Below, piece after piece: positions 1 to 9,907 of a DNA stretch of 64,000 nucleotides. The DNA is from Pseudomonas sp. R5-89-07 (lineage in GTDB: Bacteria > Pseudomonadota > Gammaproteobacteria > Pseudomonadales > Pseudomonadaceae), in contig NZ_CP027727.1 of NCBI RefSeq assembly GCF_003851685.1, positions 1,798,001 through 1,862,000 on the forward strand, in the 5' to 3' direction. Under the pieces are notes generated by a model. It was not told the DNA's origin, did no database searches, and saw only the letters and a program-made list of their open reading frames with translations. The translations under genes and the position numbers were made by a program. The stretch's first letter is position 1, and each line of letters starts with the position of its first letter.

Positions 1-842
1 CCTCGTGCCTGGCTCTCGAGCAGCCGCTGAAAGTGGCGTATCTCGGTCCGGAAGGCACCTTCACCCAAGCAGCGGCCATGAAGCATTTTGGCCATGCCGT
101 GATCAGCAAGCCGATGGCGGCCATCGACGAAGTGTTCCGCGAAGTGGCGGCCGGTGCGGTGAATTTTGGCGTGGTGCCAGTGGAAAACTCCACCGAAGGC
201 GCGGTCAACCACACGCTGGACAGCTTCCTCGAACATGACATGGTCATCTGTGGCGAAGTCGAGCTGCGCATCCACCATCACTTGCTGGTGGGCGAGAACA
301 CCAAGACCGACAGCATCAGCCGTATCTATTCCCACGCCCAGTCCCTGGCCCAGTGCCGCAAGTGGCTGGACGCGCATTACCCGAATGTCGAGCGCGTGGC
401 GGTCTCCAGCAACGCGGAAGCGGCCAAGCGGGTCAAGGGCGAGTGGAACTCGGCGGCGATTGCTGGCGATATGGCAGCGGGCTTGTACGGCCTGACGCGC
501 CTGGCCGAGAAAATCGAGGACCGTCCGGACAACTCCACACGCTTCCTGATGATCGGTAGCCAGGAAGTGCCGCCCACTGGCGACGACAAAACGTCGATCA
601 TCGTGTCCATGAGCAACAAGCCCGGCGCGCTGCATGAGCTGCTGGTGCCGTTCCATGACAACGGAATCGACCTGACACGCATCGAGACGCGTCCTTCGCG
701 CAGCGGTAAATGGACTTACGTGTTCTTTATCGACTTCATCGGGCATCACCGTGACCCACTGGTTAAAGGTGTGCTGGAGAAAATCAGCCAGGAGGCCGTG
801 GCACTCAAGGTGCTGGGCTCTTACCCGAAAGCGGTTTTGTGA
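1..842 (+). CDS. pheA: Chorismate mutase/prephenate dehydratase, 5' end outside window
   Basis: Converts chorismate to prephenate and on to phenylpyruvate in phenylalanine synthesis. The reading frame is open from the first bases, so the N-terminal chorismate mutase part lies upstream; about 279 residues are visible. The periplasmic-binding-fold dehydratase domain begins at the AYLGPEGTFT motif (about position 36) and runs to about 560. The ACT regulatory domain follows, with GALHELLVPF and the ESRP-like ETRPSR motif that binds phenylalanine for feedback inhibition. The internal GTG at 33 is not a real start because homology extends upstream of it. It is followed after 9 bases by hisC, as in the conserved Pseudomonas aromatic supraoperon. 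Confidence 0.96.
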   Translation, partial: SCLALEQPLKVAYLGPEGTFTQAAAMKHFGHAVISKPMAAIDEVFREVAAGAVNFGVVPVENSTEGAVNHTLDSFLEHDMVICGEVELRIHHHLLVGENTKTDSISRIYSHAQSLAQCRKWLDAHYPNVERVAVSSNAEAAKRVKGEWNSAAIAGDMAAGLYGLTRLAEKIEDRPDNSTRFLMIGSQEVPPTGDDKTSIIVSMSNKPGALHELLVPFHDNGIDLTRIETRPSRSGKWTYVFFIDFIGHHRDPLVKGVLEKISQEAVALKVLGSYPKAVL

Positions 843-851
843 GGCTTTAAC

Positions 852-1964
852 ATGAGTGGCAACTTCCTCGCCCTGGCGCAGCCGGGCGTTCAACAACTGT
901 CGCCTTACGTTCCGGGCAAGCCTGTGGACGAGTTGGCCCGCGAGTTGAATCTGGACCCGGCCAAAATCGTCAAGCTGGCCAGCAACGAGAACCCGCTGGG
1001 CCCAAGTCCCAAGGTGTTGGCGGCGATTCGCGAAGAGCTGGCTGAGTTGACGCGTTATCCCGACGGCAATGGCTTTGCCCTCAAGTCGCTGCTGGCGCAG
1101 AAATGCCGGGTCGAGCTGAACCAGGTGACCCTGGGCAACGGTTCCAACGACATCCTCGAGCTGGTCGGTCGCGCTTATCTGGCGCCGGGCCTGAATGCCG
1201 TGTTCAGTGAGCACGCATTCGCGGTCTACCCGATCGTTACCCAGGCCGTAGGCGCTGATGCCCGTGTTATCCCGGCAAAAGACTGGGGCCATGACCTGCC
1301 GGCGATGCTGGCAGCCATCGACGCGCAAACGCGCGTGGTGTTCATCGCCAACCCGAACAACCCCACCGGCACCTGGTTCGACGCGCAAGCGCTGGACGAC
1401 TTCCTGCAAGCGGTGCCCGAGCACGTGCTGGTGGTGCTGGACGAGGCCTACATCGAGTACGCCGAAGGCGGCGACCTGCCGGATGGCCTGGACTTCCTGG
1501 CGGCCTACCCGAACCTGCTGGTGTCGCGCACCTTCTCCAAGGCCTACGGCCTGGCGTCGCTGCGGGTTGGCTACGGCTTGTCTACCGCGATAGTCGCCGA
1601 TGTGCTGAACCGTGTGCGTCAGCCGTTCAACGTCAACAGTCTCGCCCTGGCGGCGGCCTGTGCGGCGCTGAAGGATCCCGACTACCTGGCAGAAAGCCGT
1701 CGTCTCAACGAAAGCGGGATGCAGCAATTGCAGGAAGGTTTTCGCGAGCTGGGCCTGGGCTGGATTGCGTCCAAGGGTAACTTCATCTGTGTCGACCTCG
1801 GCCAGGTAGCCGCCCCGGTGTTTCAGGGCTTGCTGCGCGAAGGCGTGATCGTGCGCCCGGTGGCCAATTACGGCATGCCGAACCACCTGCGTGTCACCAT
1901 CGGCTTGCCGGCCGAGAACAGCCGCTTCCTGGAGACATTGGCCAAGGTTCTGGCCCGTGGTTGA
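852..1964 (+). CDS. hisC: Histidinol-phosphate aminotransferase (370 aa)
   Basis: PLP-dependent class I/II aminotransferase. HisC family members act on imidazole acetol phosphate in histidine synthesis, and paralogues lying next to pheA/tyrA commonly also act on aromatic keto acids. The PLP-binding lysine is K230 in the SKAYGLASLRVG motif. The ASNENPLGPSPK N-terminal motif and the NPNNPTGT motif are present. Full length with ATG start. It lies 9 bases after pheA, and its 3' end lies close to or overlaps the start of the tyrA-aroA fusion, so it is almost certainly co-transcribed. The position between pheA and tyrA suggests a role in the last transamination of phenylalanine/tyrosine synthesis, possibly beside a histidine-operon hisC elsewhere; that part is inference. 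Confidence 0.95.
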   Translation: MSGNFLALAQPGVQQLSPYVPGKPVDELARELNLDPAKIVKLASNENPLGPSPKVLAAIREELAELTRYPDGNGFALKSLLAQKCRVELNQVTLGNGSNDILELVGRAYLAPGLNAVFSEHAFAVYPIVTQAVGADARVIPAKDWGHDLPAMLAAIDAQTRVVFIANPNNPTGTWFDAQALDDFLQAVPEHVLVVLDEAYIEYAEGGDLPDGLDFLAAYPNLLVSRTFSKAYGLASLRVGYGLSTAIVADVLNRVRQPFNVNSLALAAACAALKDPDYLAESRRLNESGMQQLQEGFRELGLGWIASKGNFICVDLGQVAAPVFQGLLREGVIVRPVANYGMPNHLRVTIGLPAENSRFLETLAKVLARG

Positions 1965-1992
1965 TGTCACTGCATTGCAACCTGCTGTGCCT

Positions 1993-4203
1993 ATGATCGG
2001 TCGCCTGGTGGTGGTCGGTCTCGGGCTGATCGGTGGTTCCTTCGCCAAAGGCCTGCGCGAGAGCGGCCTGTGCGGCGAAGTGGTGGGTGTGGACCTGGAC
2101 CCGCAGTCGCGCAAGTTGGCAGTGGAGCTTGGGGTGGTAGACCGCTGTGAGGCAGATCTCGCTATCGCTTGCCAGGGCGCCGACGTGATCCAGTTAGCCG
2201 TGCCAATTCTGGCCATGGAAAAGCTCTTGGCGATTTTGGCCGGCCTGGATTTGGGTAGCGCGATTCTTACGGATGTGGGCAGTGCCAAGGGTAATGTGGT
2301 GCGCGCGGCGCAACTGGCGTTTGGCGAGATGCCGCCGCGCTTCGTGCCGGGCCATCCGATTGCCGGGTCCGAGCAGAGCGGGGTGGAGGCGTCCAATGCG
2401 CAGCTGTTTCGCCGGCACAAAGTGATCCTGACGCCCCATGCGCAAACCGACCCTGCGGCGTTGGCCGTGGTGGATCGCCTGTGGCGCGAGCTGGGCGCGG
2501 ACGTGGAGCATATGCAGGTCGAGCGCCACGACGAAGTGCTCGCGGCCACCAGTCATCTGCCGCATTTGCTGGCATTCGGCCTGGTGGATTCGTTGGCCAA
2601 GCGCAACGAAAACCTGGAGATTTTCCGCTATGCCGCCGGTGGATTTCGCGATTTTACGCGCATTGCCGGCAGCGACCCGGTGATGTGGCACGACATCTTC
2701 CTCGCCAACCGCGAAGCGGTGTTGCGCACCCTCGACACCTTCCGCAGCGATCTCGATGCCCTGCGCGATGCGGTGGATGCGGGCGATGGCCATCAATTGC
2801 TCGGCGTGTTCACCCGTGCGCGGGTGGCGCGTGAGCACTTCAGCAAGATCCTGGCGCGCCGAGCCTATATGGAAACCGCAGTGAACACCGATGACCTGAC
2901 CTTCATCGCCAGCCCCGGTGGCCGCTTGAGCGGGCGCATTCGGGTGCCCGGTGACAAGTCGATCTCCCATCGGTCGATCATGCTGGGTTCATTGGCGGAC
3001 GGCGTGACCGAAGTTGAAGGCTTTCTTGAAGGTGAGGACGCCCTGGCGACCTTGCAGGCCTTTCGCGACATGGGCGTGGTGATCGAAGGGCCGCACCATG
3101 GGCGAGTGACCATTCATGGTGTGGGGTTGCACGGCTTGAAGCCTGCGCCGGGGCCGATCTACCTGGGCAATTCCGGTACCTCCATGCGCCTGTTGTCCGG
3201 TTTGCTGGCGGCGCAAAGCTTCGACAGCGTGCTGACGGGCGATGCGTCGCTGTCCAAGCGCCCGATGAGTCGCGTGGCCAAGCCGCTGAGGGAAATGGGC
3301 GCGGTGATCGAGACCGGGCCAGAAGGGCGCCCACCGCTGACCATCCGCGGTGGTCAGGCGCTCAAAGGCTTGAATTATGTACTGCCAATGGCCAGTGCCC
3401 AGGTGAAATCCTGCCTCTTGTTGGCCGGGCTCTACTCCGAGGGTAAAACCTGCGTGACCGAGCCTGCGCCGACCCGCGACCACACCGAGCGCATGTTGCG
3501 CGGTTTTGGTTATCCGGTGGTGGTGGAGGGCGCGACGGCGTCGGTTGAGTCCGGGCATGAGTTGACCGCTACTCATATAGAAGTGCCGGGGGATATTTCC
3601 TCTTCGGCGTTTTTCCTGGTCGCGGCCACGATCGCCGAGGGCTCCGAGTTGTTGCTGGAGCATGTGGGTGTCAATCCGACCCGCACCGGAGTGATCGATA
3701 TCCTGCGCCTGATGGGGGCGGACATCACCCTGGAAAACCTGCGTGAGGTAGGCGGCGAGCCGGTTGCCGACTTGCGTGTACGCGCCGCGGCACTCAAAGG
3801 CATTGAGATTCCCGAAGCGCTGGTGCCCCTGGCGATCGATGAGTTCCCCGTGCTGTTCGTTGCCGCCGCCTGTGCTGAAGGGCGAACCGTGCTACGCGGT
3901 GCCGAGGAACTGCGGGTGAAGGAGTCCGACCGTATCCAGGTCATGGCCGACGGTCTGTTGGCGCTGGGTGTGAAGTGTGAACCGACGCCTGATGGGATTA
4001 TCATTGACGGTGGCCCGATAGGCGGTGGTGAGGTGCACGCCCAGGGCGATCACCGGATTGCCATGGCGTTCAGCGTGGCGTCCTTGCGCGCGACAGCACC
4101 GATTCGCATCCGTGACTGCGCCAACGTCGCTACATCTTTTCCGAATTTTCTTACACTGTGTGCCCACGTCGGCATGCGTGTAGCCCAAGAGGCTCAATTG
4201 TGA
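1993..4203 (+). CDS. tyrA-aroA: Bifunctional prephenate dehydrogenase / EPSP synthase fusion (736 aa)
   Basis: One open frame carries two enzymes. Residues about 1-290 are TyrA: the NAD-binding [13 protein letters not shown] motif at the N-terminus, and [10 protein letters not shown] in the active site. Residues about 300-736 are EPSP synthase (AroA): [10 protein letters not shown] phosphate-binding motif, [12 protein letters not shown], and the RVKESDR and GDHRIAMA motifs. The products feed tyrosine synthesis and chorismate synthesis. The start is uncertain: ATG 1993 gives a normal TyrA N-terminus, and GTG 1957 would overlap hisC by 8 bases; neither has a strong ribosome-binding site. The stop overlaps cmk by 4 bases, indicating translational coupling. 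The fusion is known in Pseudomonas. Confidence 0.95.
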   Translation: MIGRLVVVGLGLIGGSFAKGLRESGLCGEVVGVDLDPQSRKLAVELGVVDRCEADLAIACQGADVIQLAVPILAMEKLLAILAGLDLGSAILTDVGSAKGNVVRAAQLAFGEMPPRFVPGHPIAGSEQSGVEASNAQLFRRHKVILTPHAQTDPAALAVVDRLWRELGADVEHMQVERHDEVLAATSHLPHLLAFGLVDSLAKRNENLEIFRYAAGGFRDFTRIAGSDPVMWHDIFLANREAVLRTLDTFRSDLDALRDAVDAGDGHQLLGVFTRARVAREHFSKILARRAYMETAVNTDDLTFIASPGGRLSGRIRVPGDKSISHRSIMLGSLADGVTEVEGFLEGEDALATLQAFRDMGVVIEGPHHGRVTIHGVGLHGLKPAPGPIYLGNSGTSMRLLSGLLAAQSFDSVLTGDASLSKRPMSRVAKPLREMGAVIETGPEGRPPLTIRGGQALKGLNYVLPMASAQVKSCLLLAGLYSEGKTCVTEPAPTRDHTERMLRGFGYPVVVEGATASVESGHELTATHIEVPGDISSSAFFLVAATIAEGSELLLEHVGVNPTRTGVIDILRLMGADITLENLREVGGEPVADLRVRAAALKGIEIPEALVPLAIDEFPVLFVAAACAEGRTVLRGAEELRVKESDRIQVMADGLLALGVKCEPTPDGIIIDGGPIGGGEVHAQGDHRIAMAFSVASLRATAPIRIRDCANVATSFPNFLTLCAHVGMRVAQEAQL

Positions 4204-4889
4204 ATATCAAAGCACCGGTGATTACCATCGACGGGCCAAGCGGCTCGGGCAAAGGCACGATCGCCGGCATCCTGGCCAAGCGCCTGGGCTGGTGCCTGCT
4301 GGATTCCGGCGCGCTGTATCGCCTGCTGGCGTTCGCGGCGCGCAACCATGGCGTCGACCTCACCAACGAAGAGTTGCTGACCAAAATCGCTGCCCATCTG
4401 GACGTGCAGTTCATCGCGGCGACCGACGGTCAATTGCAGCGCATCATTCTGGAAGGCGATGAAGTCAGTGACGTGATCCGCACCGAGAGTATCGGTGCCG
4501 GCGCGTCTCAAGTGGCGGCTCTGCCGGCAGTCCGTGAAGCGTTGCTGCAGCGCCAGCGCGCGTTTCAGGAGCCGCCGGGCCTGGTGGCCGATGGCCGCGA
4601 CATGGGTACCGTGGTGTTTCCCGAGGCGCCGCTGAAGATTTTCCTGACCGCCAGCGCCGAGGAGCGTGCTCGCCGGCGCTACTTGCAGTTGAAGGGCAAA
4701 GTCGATGGTGTTAGTCTGTCGAGTCTGCTAGATGAGATCCGTGCACGCGATGAGCGTGATACCCAGCGTGCGGTAGCCCCGCTCAAGCCGGCGGCTGACG
4801 CCATACAGCTGGATTCCACGGAGTTGTCCATCGAGCAGGTGCTGGAACGCATCATGAGCGAGATCGCCATTCGCGATATCGCCGGGTGA
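4200..4889 (+). CDS. cmk: Cytidylate kinase (229 aa)
   Basis: Phosphorylates CMP and dCMP to the diphosphates. The P-loop GPSGSGKGT sits at residues about 11-19; DSGALYR, DGRDMGT and an [10 protein letters not shown] lid motif follow, all typical of bacterial Cmk. GTG at 4200 is chosen because it gives the usual length and forms a GTGA overlap with the tyrA-aroA stop codon. It is followed by a terminator-like hairpin and then rpsA, the usual cmk-rpsA arrangement in gammaproteobacteria. Confidence 0.96.
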   Translation: MNIKAPVITIDGPSGSGKGTIAGILAKRLGWCLLDSGALYRLLAFAARNHGVDLTNEELLTKIAAHLDVQFIAATDGQLQRIILEGDEVSDVIRTESIGAGASQVAALPAVREALLQRQRAFQEPPGLVADGRDMGTVVFPEAPLKIFLTASAEERARRRYLQLKGKVDGVSLSSLLDEIRARDERDTQRAVAPLKPAADAIQLDSTELSIEQVLERIMSEIAIRDIAG

Positions 4890-4891
4890 CC

Positions 4892-4936
4892 AAGAAGGCT
4901 GCAGGGGACCAGTCATAGTCCTGCGGTGCTTCTTTT
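4892..4936 (+). terminator. Terminator/attenuator-like hairpin between cmk and rpsA
   Basis: AAGAAG at 4892-4897 and GCAGG at 4901-4905 pair with CCTGC at 4920-4924 and CTTCTT at 4929-4934, followed by a short T run. A second small hairpin (GGGCG/CGCCC) lies at about 4973-4989, just upstream of the rpsA ribosome-binding site. The first could limit read-through from the aromatic operon, and the second could be part of the rpsA leader. Function is inferred from structure only. Confidence 0.5.
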
Positions 4937-5008
4937 AATTGAAACTGACCCACGCCGTCTGGGGTGTGGAGATGGGCGTATTCTTCGCCCTTATCAACAG
5001 GAATTAAA

Positions 5009-6694
5009 ATGAGCGAAAGCTTTGCGGAACTCTTTGAAGAAAGCCTAAAAACCCTGAACCTTCAGGCAGGCTCCATCATCACCGGTGTTATCGTTGATAT
5101 CGATTACCAAGCTCGCTGGGTAACCGTTCACGCTGGTCTGAAGTCTGAAGCTCTGATCCCGCTGGAACAGTTCTACAACGATGCTGGCGATCTGACAATC
5201 AATGTCGGTGACGAAGTTCACGTTGCTCTGGACTCGGTTGAAGACGGTTTCGGTGAAACCAAGCTGTCCCGTGAAAAAGCCAAGCGCGCTGAATGCTGGA
5301 TTGTTCTCGAAGCAGCCTTCGCAGCTGAAGAAGTGGTCAAGGGCGTTATCAACGGTAAGGTTAAAGGCGGCTTCACTGTCGACGTTAACGGCATCCGTGC
5401 GTTCCTGCCAGGTTCTTTGGTCGACGTTCGTCCAGTGCGCGACACCACGCACCTGGAAGGCAAAGAACTCGAATTCAAAGTCATCAAGCTCGACCAGAAG
5501 CGCAACAACGTTGTCGTTTCCCGTCGCAGCGTGCTGGAAGCAGAGAACTCCGCCGAGCGTGAAGCTCTGCTGGAATCCCTGCAGGAAGGCCAACAAGTCA
5601 AAGGTATCGTCAAGAACCTCACCGATTACGGCGCATTCGTCGATCTGGGTGGCGTCGATGGCCTGCTGCACATTACCGACATGGCTTGGAAGCGTATCAA
5701 GCATCCTTCCGAAATCGTCAACGTTGGCGACGAGATCGATGTCAAGGTTCTGAAATACGATCGCGAACGCAACCGTGTTTCCCTGGGCCTGAAGCAACTG
5801 GGTGAAGATCCATGGGTCGCTATCAAAGCCCGTTACCCAGAAGGCACTCGTGTTACTGCACGTGTTACCAACCTGACCGACTACGGCTGCTTCGCTGAGC
5901 TGGAAGAAGGCGTTGAAGGCCTGGTACACGTTTCCGAAATGGACTGGACCAACAAGAACATCCACCCTTCGAAAGTCGTACAAGTCGGCGACGAAGTGGA
6001 AGTTATGGTTCTGGACATCGACGAAGAGCGTCGTCGTATCTCCCTGGGCATCAAGCAGTGCAAATCTAACCCATGGGAAGATTTCTCTGGCCAGTTCAAC
6101 AAGGGCGATAAAATCTCCGGCACCATCAAGTCGATCACCGATTTCGGTATCTTCATTGGTCTGGACGGCGGCATCGACGGCCTGGTTCACCTGTCCGACA
6201 TCTCCTGGAACGAAGTTGGCGAAGAAGCTGTTCGTCGTTTCAAGAAGGGCGACGAGCTGGACACCGTTATCCTGTCGGTTGACCCAGAGCGCGAGCGCAT
6301 CTCCCTGGGCATCAAGCAACTGGAAAGCGATCCGTTCTCCGAGTACGTTCAAGAGAACGACAAAGGCGCCATCGTTAAAGGTACAGTGAAAGAAGTTGAC
6401 GCCAAAGGCGCCATCATCACTCTGGCCGACGATATCGAAGCGACTCTGAAAGCCTCCGAAATCAGCCGTGACCGCGTTGAAGACGCGCGCAACGTTCTGA
6501 AAGAAGGCCAGGAAGTAGAAGCCAAGATCATCAGCGTTGACCGCAAGAGCCGCGTAATCCAACTCTCCATCAAGTCCAAAGACGAAGTGGAAGAGAAAGA
6601 AGCTATCCAGAGCCTGAAAGAGACTCCGGCAGCTGCAACTGGCGAGACCACCATGGCCTCCCTGCTGCGCGAAGCAATGGCTAAGCAGAACTAA
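5009..6694 (+). CDS. rpsA: 30S ribosomal protein S1 (561 aa)
   Basis: Binds mRNA at the small ribosomal subunit and brings it to the decoding channel. Six consecutive S1 OB-fold repeats are visible, starting near residues 20, 105, 190, 275, 360 and 450. The central ones carry the repeated [10 protein letters not shown] / [11 protein letters not shown] / [11 protein letters not shown] signatures. Start ATG 5009 ([13 protein letters not shown]) has an AGGA site 8-9 bases upstream and gives the standard length; an upstream in-frame ATG is an artefact. Codon use is strongly biased, as expected of a highly expressed ribosomal gene. A strong terminator follows. Confidence 0.98.
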   Translation: MSESFAELFEESLKTLNLQAGSIITGVIVDIDYQARWVTVHAGLKSEALIPLEQFYNDAGDLTINVGDEVHVALDSVEDGFGETKLSREKAKRAECWIVLEAAFAAEEVVKGVINGKVKGGFTVDVNGIRAFLPGSLVDVRPVRDTTHLEGKELEFKVIKLDQKRNNVVVSRRSVLEAENSAEREALLESLQEGQQVKGIVKNLTDYGAFVDLGGVDGLLHITDMAWKRIKHPSEIVNVGDEIDVKVLKYDRERNRVSLGLKQLGEDPWVAIKARYPEGTRVTARVTNLTDYGCFAELEEGVEGLVHVSEMDWTNKNIHPSKVVQVGDEVEVMVLDIDEERRRISLGIKQCKSNPWEDFSGQFNKGDKISGTIKSITDFGIFIGLDGGIDGLVHLSDISWNEVGEEAVRRFKKGDELDTVILSVDPERERISLGIKQLESDPFSEYVQENDKGAIVKGTVKEVDAKGAIITLADDIEATLKASEISRDRVEDARNVLKEGQEVEAKIISVDRKSRVIQLSIKSKDEVEEKEAIQSLKETPAAATGETTMASLLREAMAKQN

Positions 6695-6713
6695 GTTCTG
6701 TAAAAGCTGTAGG

Positions 6714-6742
6714 AAAAGGGTGACTTCGGTCGCCCTTTTTTG
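6714..6742 (+). terminator. Rho-independent terminator of rpsA
   Basis: An 11-bp stem (6714-6724 with 6729-6739) around a TTCG tetraloop runs into a T tract. It lies 20 bases after the rpsA stop. Confidence 0.92.
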
Positions 6743-6854
6743 TGCCTGAAATTTGATGAATCAACAATGCCGAACCAAGGCATTCAGCCCGCGGTCAGAA
6801 CTGGCTATAGTCTTTAAAAAGACAATTCGCGTTACTGATTTAATAAGGGTTTGA

Positions 6855-7139
6855 ATGAACAGGATTCTCGTCGTACTCGTATTGGTGATACTTGCGGGTT
6901 GCTCAAGCACCAGCGCCAAGACCCACGTCAAGCGCGGTGTCAGCGGCATTGAGGTCGATTGCTCTGGGCTTGGCAACAAGTGGGAGAAGTGCGAAAAGCG
7001 CGCCGCTCGCGAGTGCAAGATGCAGGGATACAAAGTCATCACACGTTCCAGTGATGCGTCTGACGAGGAGGGCGACTTTCCGTTCGGCTGGAACCCTGCT
7101 GGCGCAGTGACACGCACCATGCTGGTGATCTGTAAATAA
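6855..7139 (+). CDS. Small putative lipoprotein (94 aa)
   Basis: ATG 6855 begins a lipoprotein signal peptide with hydrophobic residues 4-15 and the lipobox LAGC, so Cys16 would be lipidated. The mature part has four more cysteines (VDCSGL, EKCEKR, RECKMQ and the penultimate residue), which suggests disulfides in the periplasm. No enzyme motif is recognised. It sits alone between the rpsA terminator and ihfB with its own upstream AT-rich region. Function unknown; the coding call rests on the signal peptide, the biased cysteine pattern and the conserved location in the rpsA-ihfB interval. Confidence 0.8.
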   Translation: MNRILVVLVLVILAGCSSTSAKTHVKRGVSGIEVDCSGLGNKWEKCEKRAARECKMQGYKVITRSSDASDEEGDFPFGWNPAGAVTRTMLVICK

Positions 7140-7271
7140 TGTTTCCAGACGTAGGTATAAGGTGTTTATCCAGCCGGCAAATAAGTTGTTATACAGGCTG
7201 TTCAAATTCATCAACTCATGCTAAAACCTTCGGAGCGCTTTTCCTAGCTGCTTGAAAAAGAAGGGAAAAAT

Positions 7272-7568
7272 ATGACGAAGTCGGAGTTGATCGAACGAAT
7301 TGTCACCCATCAAGGGCTGCTCTCATCCAAGGATGTGGAGCTGGCTATCAAGACCATGCTTGAGCAAATGTCCCAATGCCTGGCCACCGGAGATCGCATC
7401 GAAATCCGCGGCTTCGGCAGCTTCTCCCTCCACTACCGCGCCCCGCGCGTAGGCCGCAACCCAAAAACCGGCCAATCCGTCAGCCTCGACGGCAAGTTCG
7501 TTCCCCACTTCAAACCGGGCAAGGAATTGCGCGATCGGGTGAACGAAGAAGAGGAAGAGGGCGTCTGA
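7272..7568 (+). CDS. ihfB: Integration host factor beta subunit (98 aa)
   Basis: DNA-bending nucleoid protein that pairs with IhfA. The HU/IHF family signature [18 protein letters not shown] spans about residues 46-63 and includes the arm proline that intercalates DNA. The start [10 protein letters not shown] has an AAGGGA site about 6 bases upstream. The acidic C-terminal tail (NEEEEEGV) is typical of Pseudomonas IhfB. Located just before the O-antigen locus, as in P. aeruginosa, where the equivalent gene (himD) marks its left border. Confidence 0.97.
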   Translation: MTKSELIERIVTHQGLLSSKDVELAIKTMLEQMSQCLATGDRIEIRGFGSFSLHYRAPRVGRNPKTGQSVSLDGKFVPHFKPGKELRDRVNEEEEEGV

Positions 7569-7592
7569 GTGTTTTTGAGGTAGGAGAAGGTT

Positions 7593-7829
7593 ATGCGTGG
7601 GGTTAAGCGCGTTGTTGCGGTATTGGTTGCAGTGCTTGCAGCGTTGGTTATCTTGGCGTTTGTGCTGGAGAATCAGCAGGGTGTTGCGCTGTCGTTCCTT
7701 GGGTGGAGTACTGCGCAGATGCCGGTGGCGGTGTTTGTGGTGGTGGCTTTGATTGTGGGGATGTTGATTGGGCCTCTGTTGGGGGTGGTTGTGCGCAGCA
7801 GGCGTGTTAGGGCGACGACGAGAGGGTAA
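7593..7829 (+). CDS. LapA-domain (DUF1049-type) inner-membrane protein (78 aa)
   Basis: Two transmembrane helices (about residues 5-24 and 44-68) flank a short loop containing ENQQGVALSFLGW, the characteristic pattern of the LapA/YciS family (LapA with LapB controls LPS amount in E. coli through FtsH/LpxC). GGAG about 8 bases before the ATG supports the start. It lies 24 bases after ihfB and is probably co-transcribed. The C-terminus is short and basic. A role in LPS control here is inference from the family; the gene stands beside the O-antigen locus. Confidence 0.85.
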   Translation: MRGVKRVVAVLVAVLAALVILAFVLENQQGVALSFLGWSTAQMPVAVFVVVALIVGMLIGPLLGVVVRSRRVRATTRG

Positions 7830-8250
7830 AAAATCAGATGTGTCTCGACAGGTTTAAAGAGTATGTCTTATGACCGTCTGTCGGATAAAATTCCCTCAGT
7901 AGCGCCTTTTTTAAAATGCTGGATCACAGCGATTAGTCACCCTATAAAGGCCAGCCCCAGCATTTACGACTAAGTGCTATCTCGCATATTCAAATCTCCT
8001 GCTATCTGACTTCAGTGACGTCGAAAAATCAGCCATTTCGCTTGCTGATTACGATTCCTCTTACAGACGTGTCAAGTCTTGTAATATGCCTGAGAGATGG
8101 CAAAATGTAATCTGTTCTCGATAACGGTCATTTTGTGCGCTCAAAATCTGGCAGAGACGCTGGGTTTTGGCGGTCATCCTATTAGAATAAAAATACGCAA
8201 ATTGTCTGCATAACGAGCCCGCAGTTTCTCTTTGAAGGCAGGTTTTTGTT
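7830..8250. other. 421-bp AT-rich leader upstream of wzz
   Basis: No credible gene is seen. A 9-bp inverted repeat (AAATGCTGG at 7914-7922, CCAGCATTT at 7957-7965) with a 34-base spacer lies in the first half. This stretch presumably holds the promoter of the O-antigen locus; I could not identify a convincing -10/-35 pair or a JUMPstart/ops element. Confidence 0.5.
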
Positions 8251-9528
8251 GTGAGTAGTAGCTTTCGTATTCCGTCTATGCCCCAGTCCGACGAAATTGA
8301 CATCGTTGAGCTTGTGCGGTCGCTTTGGCAGCAAAAAAAATTAATTTTGACTTTTACGCTGGGTATAGGCTTGCTTGCAACGTCCTATGCTTTCGTTGCG
8401 ACGCCTGAGTACTCTGTAAGCAGTGTTTTGCGGCCTGCGGCGCTTAATGAGCTTGATGCCCTTAATCGCTCTGAAGTATATAAACTACCTCCAGAAGCAG
8501 CTCTTATAAAAGTTGGAGTTTCACTTGAATCTTATGAAACACGGCTAAGCTTTTTCAAAGAAAATCAGAAGCTTTTTGAAGCGTTCGTGCGCCCCGGGCA
8601 ATCGTTAGAGCAAAGTTTCGAAGCGTTTAATCGAGATTCAATAACTTTGAGCCGGTCTCAGTCACAGAGCGCTGGAGTAGTAAGCCCGGAAATTATATTA
8701 CAGCTTAACTATCCGAAGGGTATCGATGGAGTTGCGATACTAAATAATTTTGTCAGCTATACTGTTGAGTCTGAGCGTTTGAAAATAGCCTCTGACATGC
8801 GAGTTATTGTTAAAAATCGTGTAAACGAAATACAAAGCAAGCTCTCCGCGGCAAGAGCAAACTATGATAACGAAAAACAGGCTCGAATAGCATCCCTTCT
8901 TGAGCGTGACAATGTAAAACGTGCACAGTTACAGGACGAGCTTCGCGCGCTAAGAATTCAGTTGAAAGAGTTGCGTGCCGACAGGATGTCACAAATCGAC
9001 GAGGCTATTACTATCGCGAAATCCTTGGGTATTAATAAGCCTACTACGCCCTCATTGCTAGGGGAGAGCGACCATCCAAGTTCTAATGTAATGAAGACTG
9101 AAATCAATAATCAGCAGATACCTTTATACTTCATGGGGGTGCAGGCATTGTTGGCGGAACGTACCGCTCTAAGTCGTCGGACCAATGATGACTTTGCTGA
9201 CGGACGCATAGCTCAAATATCGAAAGAGCTCCAGCTTTTGCGCACGAATCGGGAAGTAGAAGTTCTAAATAGTCGCTCGAATGAAGAGCTTTTTCTTAGT
9301 GGCGTCCAACCGCTGCGAGCTGAGATGATTCGATTGCAGAATTTGAATGTTGATATGGAGGACTTGAAACTTGTCAGTATTGATAAGCAGGCTTTGGAGC
9401 CCACTAACCCAATAAAGCCCAAGCGCCTATTGGTGATTATGCTTGGTTTGCTGTGTGGATTGATACTAGGCTTGGGGGGGGCAATAGCTGTGTATATTTT
9501 CAGTCGCTCGAGAAATAATAGCGTATGA
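8251..9528 (+). CDS. wzz: O-antigen chain-length determinant, Wzz family (425 aa)
   Basis: Polysaccharide co-polymerase of the inner membrane that sets O-chain length together with Wzy. TM1 is at about residues 30-50 and TM2 at about 385-412, separated by a large periplasmic region with predicted long helices (about 160-260). The proline-rich PTNPIKPKR segment precedes TM2, as in Wzz proteins. GTG 8251 has an AAGGCAGG site upstream; ATG 8278 is a possible alternative. Base composition falls sharply from here on compared with ihfB, marking the start of the variable locus. Confidence 0.93.
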   Translation: MSSSFRIPSMPQSDEIDIVELVRSLWQQKKLILTFTLGIGLLATSYAFVATPEYSVSSVLRPAALNELDALNRSEVYKLPPEAALIKVGVSLESYETRLSFFKENQKLFEAFVRPGQSLEQSFEAFNRDSITLSRSQSQSAGVVSPEIILQLNYPKGIDGVAILNNFVSYTVESERLKIASDMRVIVKNRVNEIQSKLSAARANYDNEKQARIASLLERDNVKRAQLQDELRALRIQLKELRADRMSQIDEAITIAKSLGINKPTTPSLLGESDHPSSNVMKTEINNQQIPLYFMGVQALLAERTALSRRTNDDFADGRIAQISKELQLLRTNREVEVLNSRSNEELFLSGVQPLRAEMIRLQNLNVDMEDLKLVSIDKQALEPTNPIKPKRLLVIMLGLLCGLILGLGGAIAVYIFSRSRNNSV

Positions 9529-9591
9529 ACAGTCGTTCGTAGTTGAGCCTGCATATCAGCTTGTTCGTTGTCTTTTGGAGATGGCGAAATA

Positions 9592-9804
9592 GTGGCGTCG
9601 TCATTTGCTGCTGGCTGCGTGTTTTCTCGTCTAACCGGTTTGTTGGTGCAAGAGAAGGGCGGAGATGCTGCGGTGAGGCTGCTTCAAAATCCGGAAGCGC
9701 TCGCTCGCCTGTGCGCCCAGGTTGTTGAATTAATCTCTTGCTTGCCTGTCCTAAGGTGTGTGAAGCACGAGCATTCCGAGCAGTATCGTGAGCTGAGCCT
9801 ATGA
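9592..9804 (+). CDS. Small ORF of unknown function (about 70 aa)
   Basis: An open frame between wzz and the Amj-like gene. GTG 9592 has GGAG 11 bases upstream; an in-frame TTG lies at 9568. The predicted product has no motif or clear signal peptide that I recognise. It may be a real short gene or the remnant of a rearrangement at the edge of the exchanged segment. A small hairpin (CCGTGC/GCACGG) lies just after it at about 9813-9830. Confidence 0.3.
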   Translation: MASSFAAGCVFSRLTGLLVQEKGGDAAVRLLQNPEALARLCAQVVELISCLPVLRCVKHEHSEQYRELSL

Positions 9805-9907
9805 GGCATAATACCCGTGCTTTCTGGCACGGTACTGATGCGGTGTTGCAAGCTTGGTCCAGTGATTGGTTTCAATCCTGACGTTATAAAAACAGCTCGG
9901 AGTGTAA

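Noticed and set aside
5045..6562. 505-codon open frame opposite rpsA
   Set aside because: It is the antisense shadow of a highly biased ribosomal protein gene; the translation has no family features.
8160..8180. Possible JUMPstart/ops element before wzz (GGCGGTCA)
   Set aside because: Only six of eight bases match GGCGGTAG and no further element follows; not enough support.
9820..9845. TGGCACGGTACTGATGC as a sigma-54 promoter
   Set aside because: The -12 GC is displaced by two bases from the consensus spacing.
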